A DNA stretch of 64,000 nt from Micavibrio sp. UBA7657. GTDB taxonomy: Bacteria; Pseudomonadota; Alphaproteobacteria; Micavibrionales; Micavibrionaceae. The notes beneath the pieces were generated by a model. It was not told the origin of the DNA. It did not search any database and saw nothing but the letters and a program-made list of their open reading frames with translations. The translations under genes and the position numbers were made by a program. Position 1 is the first letter of the stretch. Every line of letters begins with the position of its first letter. The DNA lies in assembly GCA_002483465.1 (NCBI GenBank), contig DLHX01000012.1:1-64000 (forward strand), in the 5' to 3' direction. This document shows, one piece after another, positions 1 to 8,063 of the stretch.

Positions 1-113
1 GCACTACAACTCTTTTCTAAATTAGATAACGACATTTTTTTACCTCTATAATTACGAAGCGCATAATTTGTCATAAAAACTATAGCTTGTCAATTTTATT
101 GAAACCAATAAAC

Positions 114-142
114 TTGCATTCCCTATTTAAAACCCCTATATA
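114..142 (+). promoter_or_regulatory. Candidate sigma-70-type promoter for the rimP operon
   Basis: TTGCAT (114-119) and TATATA (137-142) are separated by 17 bases and lie about 100 bases before rimP in very AT-rich sequence. Each hexamer matches consensus at about 4 of 6 positions; TATAAA at 139-144 is an alternative -10. No gene is visible in positions 1-239. Confidence 0.4.
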
Positions 143-179
143 AACCGCATCATCCCAATATTGCTAAAACGATATGGAT

Positions 180-214
180 GGGCTTAATAAAAAGCCCGGG
201 CAAAAACCCGTGCC
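180..214 (+). promoter_or_regulatory. Overlapping hairpins in the rimP leader
   Basis: GGGCTT (180-185) can pair with AAGCCC (192-197), and CGGG (197-200) with CCCG (207-210); an extension of the second stem uses GGCA/TGCC. The two stems share bases near 197, so they are adjacent or partly competing structures between the promoter candidate and the rimP start. A regulatory leader is inferred from position only. Confidence 0.35.
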
Positions 215-239
215 TAAATGACTGATAATATAAGGTTTT

Positions 240-746
240 ATGCGCTCGACGCCGCTTGAAAACAGGATTGCAGAAATCGCTCGCCCCGCCGCTGCGGATA
301 TGGGGCTGGAGATTGTTTCTGTGAAAATCCTCGGTGAAGGCGGCGGCACGAACGTCCAGGTGCTGGCGGAGAATCCGACGACTAAAAATCTCGGCGTCGA
401 AGATTGTACGAAACTGAGCAAGGCGCTCTCCGCCCTGCTCGATGTCGAGGACCCGATCAACGGCGCCTACCGTCTCGAGGTCAGCTCGCCGGGTATCGAC
501 CGCCCGTTGGTGAAAATCGAGGATTTCGAAACCTACAAAGGTTTCGAAGCGAAACTGGAGAGCGATATGCCCGTCGATGTAACCGGGCAAAAAAGATTTA
601 AAGGCGTTTTACGTGGCGTGAACGGTCAATCTGTTGTAATCGAGACCGAGCAAGGCACCGCTGAAATTCCTTTTACCGCCCTTAACAAGGCAAAACTGGT
701 TTTAAACGACAAACTGCTTAAACAAACCTCGAAAGGTATTAACTAA
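240..746 (+). CDS. rimP: Ribosome maturation factor RimP
   Basis: Cytoplasmic factor needed for assembly of the 30S ribosomal subunit. The 168-residue product has the two-domain RimP layout: an N-terminal alpha/beta domain ending in the conserved stretch YRLEVSSPGIDRPL (about residues 79-92) and a C-terminal SH3-like beta barrel (about 95-165) with the FKGVL and IPF elements. Length is normal for the family. It is the first gene of a tight co-directional cluster and is followed 10 bases later by nusA, the usual bacterial order. The ATG at 240 follows an AAGG-type ribosome site in an AT-rich leader. Confidence 0.95.
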   Translation: MRSTPLENRIAEIARPAAADMGLEIVSVKILGEGGGTNVQVLAENPTTKNLGVEDCTKLSKALSALLDVEDPINGAYRLEVSSPGIDRPLVKIEDFETYKGFEAKLESDMPVDVTGQKRFKGVLRGVNGQSVVIETEQGTAEIPFTALNKAKLVLNDKLLKQTSKGIN

Positions 747-756
747 AAGGTGAACC

Positions 757-2286
757 ATGGAACTGCTGCAAGTCGCTGATAACGTCGCAAGAGAAAAAAA
801 TATTGATCGTGAAATCGTCATCGGGGCGATGGAAGAAGCCATTCAAAAGGCGGGCCGCTCGAAATACGGCCACGATCATGACATCCGCGCGCATATTGAC
901 CGCCGCTCGGGCGTTATCGAACTGAAGCGCTACCGCCAGGTCATGGAAGACGGCGCGCTCATCGAAAACGAAGTCGCGCAGCTTACCGCAGCGCAGGCCA
1001 AAAAAATCAGCGCAACCGCTAAACCCGGTGAATTCATCATCGACGATCTGCCGCCGCTTGATTTCGGCCGCATCGCCGCCCAGACCGCGAAACAGGTCAT
1101 CATGCAGAAAGTGCGTGAAGCCGAGCGTTCGCGCCAGTACGGCGAATTCAAGGACAAGGTTGGCGAAATCGTCAACGGCGTTATCAAGCGCGTCGAATAC
1201 GGCAACGCGACCATCGACATTCAAGGCCGCGCAGAGGCTTTATTGAGACGCGATGAAACGCTGCCGCGCGAGCACCTGAAAAACGGCGACCGCGTCCGTG
1301 CGATCATTTATGAAGTCCGTGAAGAACAGCGCGGCCCGCAGATTTTCCTGTCGCGTACGCACCCGGAATTCATGGCGAAACTGTTCATGCAGGAAGTGCC
1401 GGAAATCTATGACGGCATCATCACGATCAAAGCCGTCGCCCGCGACCCGGGTTCACGCGCCAAAATCGCGGTGGTTTCCCGTGATTCATCCATCGACCCT
1501 GTCGGCGCCTGCGTCGGTATGCGCGGCTCCCGCGTTCAGGCCGTCGTCGGCGAACTGCAAGGCGAGAAAATCGACATCGTGCCGTGGACGGACGATATCG
1601 GCTCCTTCGTCGTCAGCGCGCTGCAGCCTGCAACGGTTGTTAAAGTTGTTCTTGATGAAGACAAGAAACGCATGGACGTTGTCGTGCCGGACGAGCAGCT
1701 TTCGCTCGCCATCGGTCGCCGCGGCCAGAACGTGCGCCTTGCTTCCATCCTTACCGGCTGGGATATCGACATCCTGACGGAAGCCGAGGAATCGGCCCGC
1801 CGCGCGGAAGAACTCAAGACACGCTCCGCTCTCTTTATCGAGGCGCTGGACGTCGACGATGTTATTGCCCACCTCCTGGTTGCGGAAGGTTTCGCGACTG
1901 TCGAGGAACTGGCGGATACGTCTGTCGATGAACTGAACCGCATTCAGGGTTTCGAAGAAGAGATCTCGAACGAACTGGTTACGCGTGCCCAGACCTTCCT
2001 GGCTGCCAAGAAAAAAGAACTTGAGCAGAAGCAGAAAGAACTCGGCATGAAAGACGACCTGGTCAGCATCGAGGGTCTATCCCCTGCGCAGCTTATCAAG
2101 ATCGGCGAAGCCGGCATCAAGACACGCGACGATCTCGCGGATCTTGCCGCTGACGAGCTGGTTGAAATGCTGGGCGCCGGTCAAATCACCGAAAAAGATG
2201 CCAACGTGGTCATTATGAACGCGCGGGCGCACTGGTTTGCTGATGAGCAGGCCGCAACAACACAAACGGAAGAGCAACCGGCTTAA
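757..2286 (+). CDS. nusA: Transcription termination/antitermination factor NusA
   Basis: Binds RNA polymerase and nascent RNA to control pausing, termination and antitermination. The 509-residue protein has the N-terminal polymerase-binding domain (1 to about 125), an S1 domain (about 130-195), two KH domains (the first around GACVGMRGSRV, the second around LSLAIGRRGQNVRLAS), and two C-terminal acidic helix-hairpin-helix repeats (about 365-415 and 440-480), as is usual in proteobacteria. It follows rimP by 10 bases with AAGGTG before the start. Unlike most alphaproteobacteria, no ylxR (DUF448) gene follows before infB. Confidence 0.97.
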   Translation: MELLQVADNVAREKNIDREIVIGAMEEAIQKAGRSKYGHDHDIRAHIDRRSGVIELKRYRQVMEDGALIENEVAQLTAAQAKKISATAKPGEFIIDDLPPLDFGRIAAQTAKQVIMQKVREAERSRQYGEFKDKVGEIVNGVIKRVEYGNATIDIQGRAEALLRRDETLPREHLKNGDRVRAIIYEVREEQRGPQIFLSRTHPEFMAKLFMQEVPEIYDGIITIKAVARDPGSRAKIAVVSRDSSIDPVGACVGMRGSRVQAVVGELQGEKIDIVPWTDDIGSFVVSALQPATVVKVVLDEDKKRMDVVVPDEQLSLAIGRRGQNVRLASILTGWDIDILTEAEESARRAEELKTRSALFIEALDVDDVIAHLLVAEGFATVEELADTSVDELNRIQGFEEEISNELVTRAQTFLAAKKKELEQKQKELGMKDDLVSIEGLSPAQLIKIGEAGIKTRDDLADLAADELVEMLGAGQITEKDANVVIMNARAHWFADEQAATTQTEEQPA

Positions 2287-2334
2287 TTGTACGCAGGCGA
2301 CGTTCTGGTGTATAAAGCACGCTGGTAAGGACAC

Positions 2335-4794
2335 ATGACGGAAACTAAAGACAAAGCAGAAGACGGCAAGAAACTCACGCTCGGTGCCAAAGGCACGCTG
2401 AGCCTGAAAGGCAATGCCGGACAGCTTCGTCCGAACATGGGTCAGTCCTCCGGCGGGTTTTCGGTAGAGGTTCGCCGCAAGCGCAGCGGACCTTCCACCA
2501 CCCAGGACCAGCAGCAACAGGACGATGTGCAACTGACGAGCGAGGAGCGCGATTCCCGTGCCCGCGCTCTTCAGAATGCCATGGCCGACGGCGCAAGACC
2601 GAAAACCAATCTTCCCAAGCGCCGTACGATTGAAGACGTCAAAAAGGAAGAAATCATCAAGGCGGAAGCCGCTCCTGACGCCGCGGCAAGCGAACTTGAA
2701 GAAATGCGCCGCATCGAGCAGGCGGAACGCGGAGACAAACCGGCTGCTCCGGGCTTCGTACGCCCGAGTGACGCGGCACGCCGCGGTCGTCCCGGTGGCG
2801 AGGAAGAAAGCAGCGGCGGCGGATTCCGCGACCGCTTCAAGAAACCACCGCCCCGCCCGCAAAAGCGTATGACGCCCGATCAGCGCGGTGGACGTTTGAC
2901 CGTTGCGCAGGCACTTAACGAAGATTATGAACGCGTTCGCGGCAAATCACTCGCAGCGCAGAAACGCGCGCGCGAAAAAGCCCGCCTTGCAGCTCTTGGC
3001 GCACAGGAACCGGCGCAGAAAATCCTGCGCGAAGTTATTCTTCCTGAAATCCTGACTGTCGGCGAACTGGCCAACCGTATGGCCGAGCCCGGCAGCGAAG
3101 TGATCAAGGCGCTGATGAAAATGGGCGTCATGGCGACAATCAATGAACCAATCGATGCCGATACGGCGGAACTGATCGCCGGAGAGTTCGGCCACAAGGT
3201 TAAACGCGTTACCGAAGCTGACGTTGAAATCGGCATGGAAGGTACGTTGGACACAGAGACCGATCTTCTGCCCCGTCCTCCCGTTGTCACCATCATGGGT
3301 CACGTCGACCACGGTAAAACCTCTCTGCTAGATGCGCTGCGTCATACAGACGTCGTAGCAGGCGAAGCCGGCGGCATTACGCAACATATCGGCGCTTACC
3401 AGGTAACCCTGAAATCCGGAGCGAAGATTACCTTCCTCGACACGCCCGGCCACGCGGCGTTCACCGAGATGCGCGCACGCGGCGCCAACGTCACGGATAT
3501 CGTCGTTATCGTCGTATCCGCTGAAGACAGCATCATGCCCCAGACGATTGAATCGATCAGCCACGCCCGCGCGGCGAAAGTGCCGATCATTATCGCGATC
3601 AACAAGATCGATATGCCGTCCGCCGATGCGCAAAAAGTGCGTCAGGACCTTCTTCAATATGAAGTGGTGGTCGAGGAAATGGGCGGCGACGTCCAAACGG
3701 TCGAAGTTTCGGCCAAGAAAAAAACAAATCTCGACAAGCTGGAAGAAGCCATTCTCCTTCAGGCCGAAGTTCTTGAGCTGAAGGCTAACCCGAACCGCGA
3801 AGCCCACGGTTTCGTCGTGGAATCCAAGCTGGAAAAAGGCCGTGGCTCCGTTGCCACCGTCCTGATCCAGAAGGGCACGCTGAAAGTCGGCGATATTTTT
3901 GTTGCGGGTAAAGAATCAGGCCGCGTCCGCGCCATCGTCGATGATCGTGGCCAGAATATTCAAAAAGCCCTGCCCGGCCAGCCGGTCGAGGTTCTCGGTT
4001 TCGGCGGCACGCCGGATGCAGGCGATACGTTCACTGTTGTCGGCGATGAGAACAAGGCGCGCGAAATTGCCGATTACCGTCAGCGTAAAAAACGCGAAAT
4101 GCAGGCCACGAAAGCCGTCAAAGGCCGCACGACCATGGAAGACCTTCTGCTTATCAAGCAGGAAGGCGAGAAAACCACCCTGCCCGTCGTCATCAAGGGC
4201 GACGTGCACGGATCAGTTGAAGCCATTGCCGGCTCGCTGCAGAAAATGGTTGATGACAACCAGGGCATTGCCGTACAGGTCCTGCATAGCGGCGTCGGCG
4301 GGATTACTGAATCCGACGTTACCCTCGCTCGCGCATCGGGCGGTATCATTATCGGCTTTAACGTCCGCGCCAACAACCAGGCCCGCGACCTCGCGCAGCG
4401 CGACGCCGTGCAGATCCATTACTACAACATCATTTACAACATCATCGACGACGTAAAAGCGATCCTGACCGGCATGCTTTCCCCGACCAAGCGCGAGGAA
4501 TATATCGGCCAGGCGCAGGTCAAGCAGGTCTTCAACATCACCAAGGTCGGCAAAATCGCTGGCTGTATGGTCATGGAAGGCTGGGTCAAGCGCGGCGCGA
4601 AAGTCCGCTTGCTCCGCGACAACGTTGTCATTCACGAAGGTACGCTCAAAACCCTCAAGCGCTTCAAGGATGAAGTCAAAGAGGTCAAGGAAGGCACGGA
4701 ATGCGGTATGGCATTCCAGGATTACGACGACCTGAAAGACGGCGACGTTATCGAGTGCTACCAGATCGTAGAAGAAGCCCGCACGGTCACGTAA
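2335..4794 (+). CDS. infB: Translation initiation factor IF-2
   Basis: GTPase that brings initiator fMet-tRNA to the 30S subunit and promotes subunit joining. The 819-residue protein begins with a charged low-complexity region (to about residue 230), followed by the IF2 N-terminal domain and the G domain. The GTPase motifs are visible: GHVDHGKTS (near 321-329), DTPGHAAF (near 371) and NKID (near 425). Domains II, III and the C-terminal fMet-tRNA-binding domain follow (FNITKVGKIAGCMV, then VKEGTECGMAF). The start at 2335 is preceded by TAAGGA. The stop touches the rbfA start codon, so the two are almost certainly co-translated. Confidence 0.97.
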   Translation: MTETKDKAEDGKKLTLGAKGTLSLKGNAGQLRPNMGQSSGGFSVEVRRKRSGPSTTQDQQQQDDVQLTSEERDSRARALQNAMADGARPKTNLPKRRTIEDVKKEEIIKAEAAPDAAASELEEMRRIEQAERGDKPAAPGFVRPSDAARRGRPGGEEESSGGGFRDRFKKPPPRPQKRMTPDQRGGRLTVAQALNEDYERVRGKSLAAQKRAREKARLAALGAQEPAQKILREVILPEILTVGELANRMAEPGSEVIKALMKMGVMATINEPIDADTAELIAGEFGHKVKRVTEADVEIGMEGTLDTETDLLPRPPVVTIMGHVDHGKTSLLDALRHTDVVAGEAGGITQHIGAYQVTLKSGAKITFLDTPGHAAFTEMRARGANVTDIVVIVVSAEDSIMPQTIESISHARAAKVPIIIAINKIDMPSADAQKVRQDLLQYEVVVEEMGGDVQTVEVSAKKKTNLDKLEEAILLQAEVLELKANPNREAHGFVVESKLEKGRGSVATVLIQKGTLKVGDIFVAGKESGRVRAIVDDRGQNIQKALPGQPVEVLGFGGTPDAGDTFTVVGDENKAREIADYRQRKKREMQATKAVKGRTTMEDLLLIKQEGEKTTLPVVIKGDVHGSVEAIAGSLQKMVDDNQGIAVQVLHSGVGGITESDVTLARASGGIIIGFNVRANNQARDLAQRDAVQIHYYNIIYNIIDDVKAILTGMLSPTKREEYIGQAQVKQVFNITKVGKIAGCMVMEGWVKRGAKVRLLRDNVVIHEGTLKTLKRFKDEVKEVKEGTECGMAFQDYDDLKDGDVIECYQIVEEARTVT

Positions 4795-5172
4795 ATGCGT
4801 AACAGCAAAACCAGTGAACCCACGCAGCGCCAGCTCCGGGTCGGCGAACAAATCCGCCACATCCTTGCGGAAACTATGCAGCGCGGTCATTTTAATGAAG
4901 CAGTCCTGATCGACGCGCATCTAAGCATCTCCGAGGTAAAACTCAGCCCTGATCTCAAACACGCCACGGCCTATGTCATGGCTCTGGGCGGCGTCAATAT
5001 GGATGAAATCCTCCCGGCGCTGAATAAAGACCGAAACGTTTTCAAAAAAGAAATCGCGCGGAATGCCGGTTTGCGTTTCACGCCGACAATCCGCTTTGTG
5101 GCCGATAATTCCTTCAACGAAGCGGAGAAGATCGAAAACATCCTCCGTGAAATTCACGCCGAAAAAGAATAG
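4795..5172 (+). CDS. rbfA: Ribosome-binding factor A
   Basis: KH-fold protein that binds the 30S subunit and helps process the 5' end of 16S rRNA, important in the cold. At 125 residues it is normal length. Family signatures include the N-terminal RVGEQIRHILAE segment and the C-terminal LRFTPTIRFVADNSFNEAEKIE segment. The ATG begins at the base directly after the infB stop, and truB starts 3 bases after its own stop, so expression is tightly coupled within the operon. Confidence 0.95.
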   Translation: MRNSKTSEPTQRQLRVGEQIRHILAETMQRGHFNEAVLIDAHLSISEVKLSPDLKHATAYVMALGGVNMDEILPALNKDRNVFKKEIARNAGLRFTPTIRFVADNSFNEAEKIENILREIHAEKE

Positions 5173-5174
5173 CC

Positions 5175-6179
5175 ATGGCCCGCAAACGCAAAGGCGACAA
5201 AATCGACGGCTGGATCAACCTCGATAAGCCTCTCGGTTTAACTTCAACTCAGGCGATGGCGAAAGTGCGCTGGCTAATGAAGGCACAGAAGGCCGGGCAT
5301 GCCGGAACGCTTGACCCCCTCGCCTCAGGCATTCTTCCCATCGCTCTTGGCGAAGCGACGAAAACGATTTCCTACATCCAGGACGGGCTGAAAACCTATT
5401 CCTTTACCGTGCAATGGGGCGAGCAGCGCGACACGGATGACGGCGAAGGCAAAGTCATCGCGACATCGGACGCCCGCCCGTCGAAAGAACAAATTGAATC
5501 GATCCTGAAGAATTACAGCGGGACGATCATGCAGACGCCGCCCAAATTCTCGGCGATCAAAATAGACGGCGCACGCGCCTATGACCTCGCCAGAGACGGC
5601 GAAGAGGTCGAACTGAAAGAGCGCGAGGTTTATATCGAAAGCTTCGAAATAATCTGTCATCCTGAGCGCAGCGAAGGATCTCACAGCCACCAAGGGGATT
5701 CTTCGCTATCGCTCAGAATGACAAGTGAAGGGATGGACCAAACCTCCTTCCGCATGGTCTGCGGCAAGGGCACCTATGTCCGGTCTCTGGCCCGGGATAT
5801 GGGCCGGGAATTGGGGTGTCTGGGCTATATAACCGCCCTGAAACGCGAGAAAGTAGGCCCTTTTACGCTGGAATCCTCTATTTCTCTGGACAAACTGGCG
5901 GGTTTGGACGATATTGCCCGCCTCAACGAGGCCGTTTTACTCCCCCTTGAGACCGCGCTGGACGACATCCCGGCGTTGGCCGTAAGGGAGGATGAAGCAG
6001 CCAGATTGAGAAACGGGCAAGTTCTCGCCTTCATATCTCGCCCCGACTTCGAGCGTCTTGGACGCGCAGGTCTCGACGGGACGCTTCAAGAAGCGCTGGT
6101 GACGTGTAACAGCAAACCGGTAGCACTTGTGGAAGCAGAAGGACCGGAAGTCAGACCCGTTCGGATTTTAAACATATAA
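5175..6179 (+). CDS. truB: tRNA pseudouridine(55) synthase TruB
   Basis: Makes pseudouridine at position 55 in the T-loop of tRNAs. The catalytic aspartate is in GHAGTLDPLASG (Asp47), and the family motifs FSAIKIDGARAYDLAR and CGKGTYVRSLARDMG are intact. At 334 residues it is about 25 longer than many relatives; the excess is explained by residues 161-183, which are encoded by a palindromic repeat read in frame (5656-5722) and inserted in the segment between ESFEI and TSFRMVCGKG. The core motifs on both sides are undisturbed, so the protein is probably active. It lies between rbfA and rpsO, the usual order. Confidence 0.95.
   Translation: MARKRKGDKIDGWINLDKPLGLTSTQAMAKVRWLMKAQKAGHAGTLDPLASGILPIALGEATKTISYIQDGLKTYSFTVQWGEQRDTDDGEGKVIATSDARPSKEQIESILKNYSGTIMQTPPKFSAIKIDGARAYDLARDGEEVELKEREVYIESFEIICHPERSEGSHSHQGDSSLSLRMTSEGMDQTSFRMVCGKGTYVRSLARDMGRELGCLGYITALKREKVGPFTLESSISLDKLAGLDDIARLNEAVLLPLETALDDIPALAVREDEAARLRNGQVLAFISRPDFERLGRAGLDGTLQEALVTCNSKPVALVEAEGPEVRPVRILNI
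5656..5722 (+). repeat. Imperfect palindromic repeat inserted in frame in truB
   Basis: The left arm begins GTCATCCTGAGCG and the right arm ends CGCTCAGAATGAC; folded back, the arms match over roughly 25 bases with a few mismatches and one bulge around a short centre. It carries the typical reading HPERSEGS on the plus strand, with no stop, so truB stays open. The layout is like the palindromic elements of Rickettsia that occur inside genes, although this is a different sequence family. Confidence 0.85.
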
Positions 6180-6198
6180 CCCCGAAAAGGAGTACACG

Positions 6199-6477
6199 AT
6201 GTCGGCATTACAGAAGAGCGCAGAGCGCAAAGCAAAAGTCATTCAGGAATACCAGACCGAGAAAAACGACACCGGTTCGGCCGATGTGCAGATTGCCATC
6301 CTCACCGACCGCATTAATTACCTGTCGGAACACCTCCAGACGCACAAGAAAGACGTTCACAGCCGCCGCGGCCTTCTGATGATGGTTGCCAAGCGCCGTA
6401 AGCTTCTCGACTACCTGAAGCGCACGAGCAACGACCGTTACCAGAGCCTGATCGAGCGCCTGAATATCCGCCGCTAA
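6199..6477 (+). CDS. rpsO: 30S ribosomal protein S15
   Basis: Primary 16S rRNA-binding protein of the 30S platform. The 92-residue product (usual length about 89) has the family signature: GSADVQIAILTDRINYLSEHL, HKKDVHSRRGLLMMV and RRKLLDYLK segments. The start is preceded by a strong AAAAGGAG site. It closes the rimP-to-rpsO gene run; a strong terminator follows within 15 bases. The usual neighbour pnp is present but displaced about 1.6 kb downstream by two small genes and the opposite-strand gpmA. Confidence 0.97.
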   Translation: MSALQKSAERKAKVIQEYQTEKNDTGSADVQIAILTDRINYLSEHLQTHKKDVHSRRGLLMMVAKRRKLLDYLKRTSNDRYQSLIERLNIRR

Positions 6478-6491
6478 TCAGCAGAATTCAC

Positions 6492-6529
6492 AAAAACGCC
6501 CCCGGTTAATATCGGGGGCGTTTTTTATT
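6492..6529 (+). terminator. Rho-independent terminator after rpsO
   Basis: CGCCCCCG (6497-6504) pairs perfectly with CGGGGGCG (6513-6520) around an 8-base loop, extended by A/T pairs and followed by a run of six T. It ends the translation-factor operon. Confidence 0.93.
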
Positions 6530-6594
6530 TCAGGAAACTTTTCCTGATGTCAGGCGTTAGTGCCCCGGAAGCTTAATATTCAAGGGAGTTTATG

Positions 6595-6825
6595 ATGAAT
6601 AATAGAAACACACTTATAGGTCTGGTTATCGTTGTTCTGGTGGTTGTTGCTGGCTATCTGGTTCTGAACCAGCCCGACCAGCGCAGCACCGGTGAACATA
6701 TCGGCGATGCTATCAGCAATCTTGATGAAGGTGTTGATGACGCTACGCGTGAACTTGAAGACCGCACGCCTGCCGAGCGTATCAAAGATGACATCAATGA
6801 TGCCACGGATGGCAGCCCGGAATAA
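6595..6825 (+). CDS. Small single-pass membrane protein, unknown function
   Basis: A 76-residue protein with one hydrophobic segment at the N terminus (about residues 6-24, ending GYLVLNQP) and an acidic, helix-prone tail rich in Asp, Glu and Arg. Two ATG codons are adjacent (6592 and 6595); the second is 6 bases from AGGGAG and is preferred. It is a single-gene unit, with a terminator on each side. The topology suggests an inner-membrane anchor with a soluble charged tail. I do not recognise the family. Confidence 0.7.
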   Translation: MNNRNTLIGLVIVVLVVVAGYLVLNQPDQRSTGEHIGDAISNLDEGVDDATRELEDRTPAERIKDDINDATDGSPE

Positions 6826-6842
6826 TTAATTTACAGCTAAAC

Positions 6843-6870
6843 AAAAACCCCGCTTCGGCGGGGTTTTTTT
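6843..6870. terminator. Bidirectional terminator between convergent small genes
   Basis: CCCCGC (6848-6853), loop TTCG, then GCGGGG (6858-6863), flanked by A and T runs on both sides. It serves the plus-strand gene ending at 6825 and the minus-strand gene ending at 6872. Confidence 0.93.
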
Positions 6871-6871
6871 A

Positions 6872-7219
6872 TTACTGCGCCGGAGCCGGTGCAGGTTGCT
6901 CTGCAACCCTGACCTTCACCTTGCATGGCAGGGTGATTTTATAAGTCCAGACGTGATGGCGGCGAAGGGCGACGACGGGGAAATCATATTCCGTTCCCGG
7001 CGTTTCCGATTGATGTTCTTCCGTGAATTTTTTGACTTCTGCGGCGCTGGCGGGAGCGGCCAAAGCTGTCTCACAGACTTTTTCCAGTTCCTCACCCTTG
7101 ATATTTTTAACGCGCGCCGATTCAGACTTCATATGGTTGATGAATATGAAGGCATCGGCGGCAAAAGCGCCAACAGCAAGCAGTACGACAATCAGTATAA
7201 TTTTTACAGTCTTACTCAT
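6872..7219 (-). CDS. Hypothetical membrane-anchored or secreted protein
   Basis: A 115-residue product with an N-terminal hydrophobic segment (about residues 6-26, possibly a signal anchor), a charged helical middle and a Pro/Ala tail (PAPAPAQ). Two cysteines are present (in EKVCETA and LPCKVKV). The ATG overlaps the gpmA stop by 8 bases, so it is probably the second gene of a gpmA operon and translationally coupled. No family recognised. Confidence 0.65.
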   Translation of the reverse strand: MSKTVKIILIVVLLAVGAFAADAFIFINHMKSESARVKNIKGEELEKVCETALAAPASAAEVKKFTEEHQSETPGTEYDFPVVALRRHHVWTYKITLPCKVKVRVAEQPAPAPAQ

Positions 7220-7835
7220 TTAAAAAGTACCTTTCCAAAATCTTGCCTTTATCCAGTTTAAACACAAGCGGTATGCCCGTTGGAAATTCGGCGTCGTTAA
7301 TTGTCTCCGGCGTTTCAGCGCCCAGAATGATCAATACGGCGCGCAGGGAATTGCCATGCGCCGCGATCAGTACATTCTCGCCCTTTTCCAGCAACGGCTT
7401 GATGTTTCCATTGAAATAAGGCCGTACGCGTTTTTCCACGACATCGCCAAGGCATTCTCCGCCGGGCGGTGCCACATCATACGAACGGCGCCAGATATGG
7501 ACTTGTCCCGCGCCATATTTTTCGCGGGTTTCGTCCTTGTTCAAACCTGTGAGATCACCGTAATCACGCTCGCGCAGATCATCGTGGCGAACCATTTCAT
7601 TGAAAAGTTCTGGCTGGCCGGACGCTGCGAGTGCCATCTGGGCGGTGCGGTTGGCCCTGGTCTGGGTCGAGCTGAAGACATGATCGAAACTCAAACCGGC
7701 TTTTTTGATCATTTCGCCAGCCTTTTTGGCCTCTTCCTCGCCAATTTTCGTCAAATCGACATCCTTGAACCCCGTAAAGCGGTTTTCGAGGTTCCACTGG
7801 CTCTGGCCATGCCTTAAAAGTACTAGGTAATTCAT
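7212..7835 (-). CDS. gpmA: 2,3-bisphosphoglycerate-dependent phosphoglycerate mutase
   Basis: Interconverts 3- and 2-phosphoglycerate in glycolysis and gluconeogenesis. The 207-residue protein starts MNYLVLLRHGQSQWN; the RHG histidine is the phosphorylated catalytic residue and the second histidine is in AAHGNSLRA near the C terminus. The sequence also has the family stretches NRFTGFKDVDLT and LRERDYGDLTGLNK. It is the short form found in alphaproteobacteria. The frame stays open 57 codons further upstream, but that extension is unlike the family and covers repeat-like sequence; the ATG at 7835 begins exactly at the conserved N terminus. Confidence 0.93.
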   Translation of the reverse strand: MNYLVLLRHGQSQWNLENRFTGFKDVDLTKIGEEEAKKAGEMIKKAGLSFDHVFSSTQTRANRTAQMALAASGQPELFNEMVRHDDLRERDYGDLTGLNKDETREKYGAGQVHIWRRSYDVAPPGGECLGDVVEKRVRPYFNGNIKPLLEKGENVLIAAHGNSLRAVLIILGAETPETINDAEFPTGIPLVFKLDKGKILERYFLNE

Positions 7836-8013
7836 TATATTAGCGCCTTTTGACCTAAAGATTCCTTTGACTTTGGTTATAAATAATGGCATTTGTATGC
7901 GCAGTAAAGAGGCGGGAATGGCCCTGTTTCCCGGTTGACTGTTGAACCCACCCCAAAGTGGTTTCCACTGTCCGCCCGGAACCAGTTCCCCGCTCCCACC
8001 GAACATACAATCA

Positions 8014-8035
8014 CCTCCCGTAAAGGTACGGGAGG
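8014..8035 (+). promoter_or_regulatory. Perfect hairpin in the pnp leader
   Basis: CCTCCCGTA (8014-8022) pairs perfectly with TACGGGAGG (8027-8035) around AAGG, 28 bases before the pnp start. In E. coli the pnp leader contains a stem cleaved by RNase III and used for PNPase autoregulation; a similar role here is inferred from position only. Confidence 0.5.
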
Positions 8036-8063
8036 GGTCAAATCATATAAGGAAATAAAAACT

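Noticed and set aside
7836..8006. N-terminal extension of gpmA by 57 codons
   Set aside because: Conserved start of the family is at 7835; the extension reads through intergenic repeat-like DNA.
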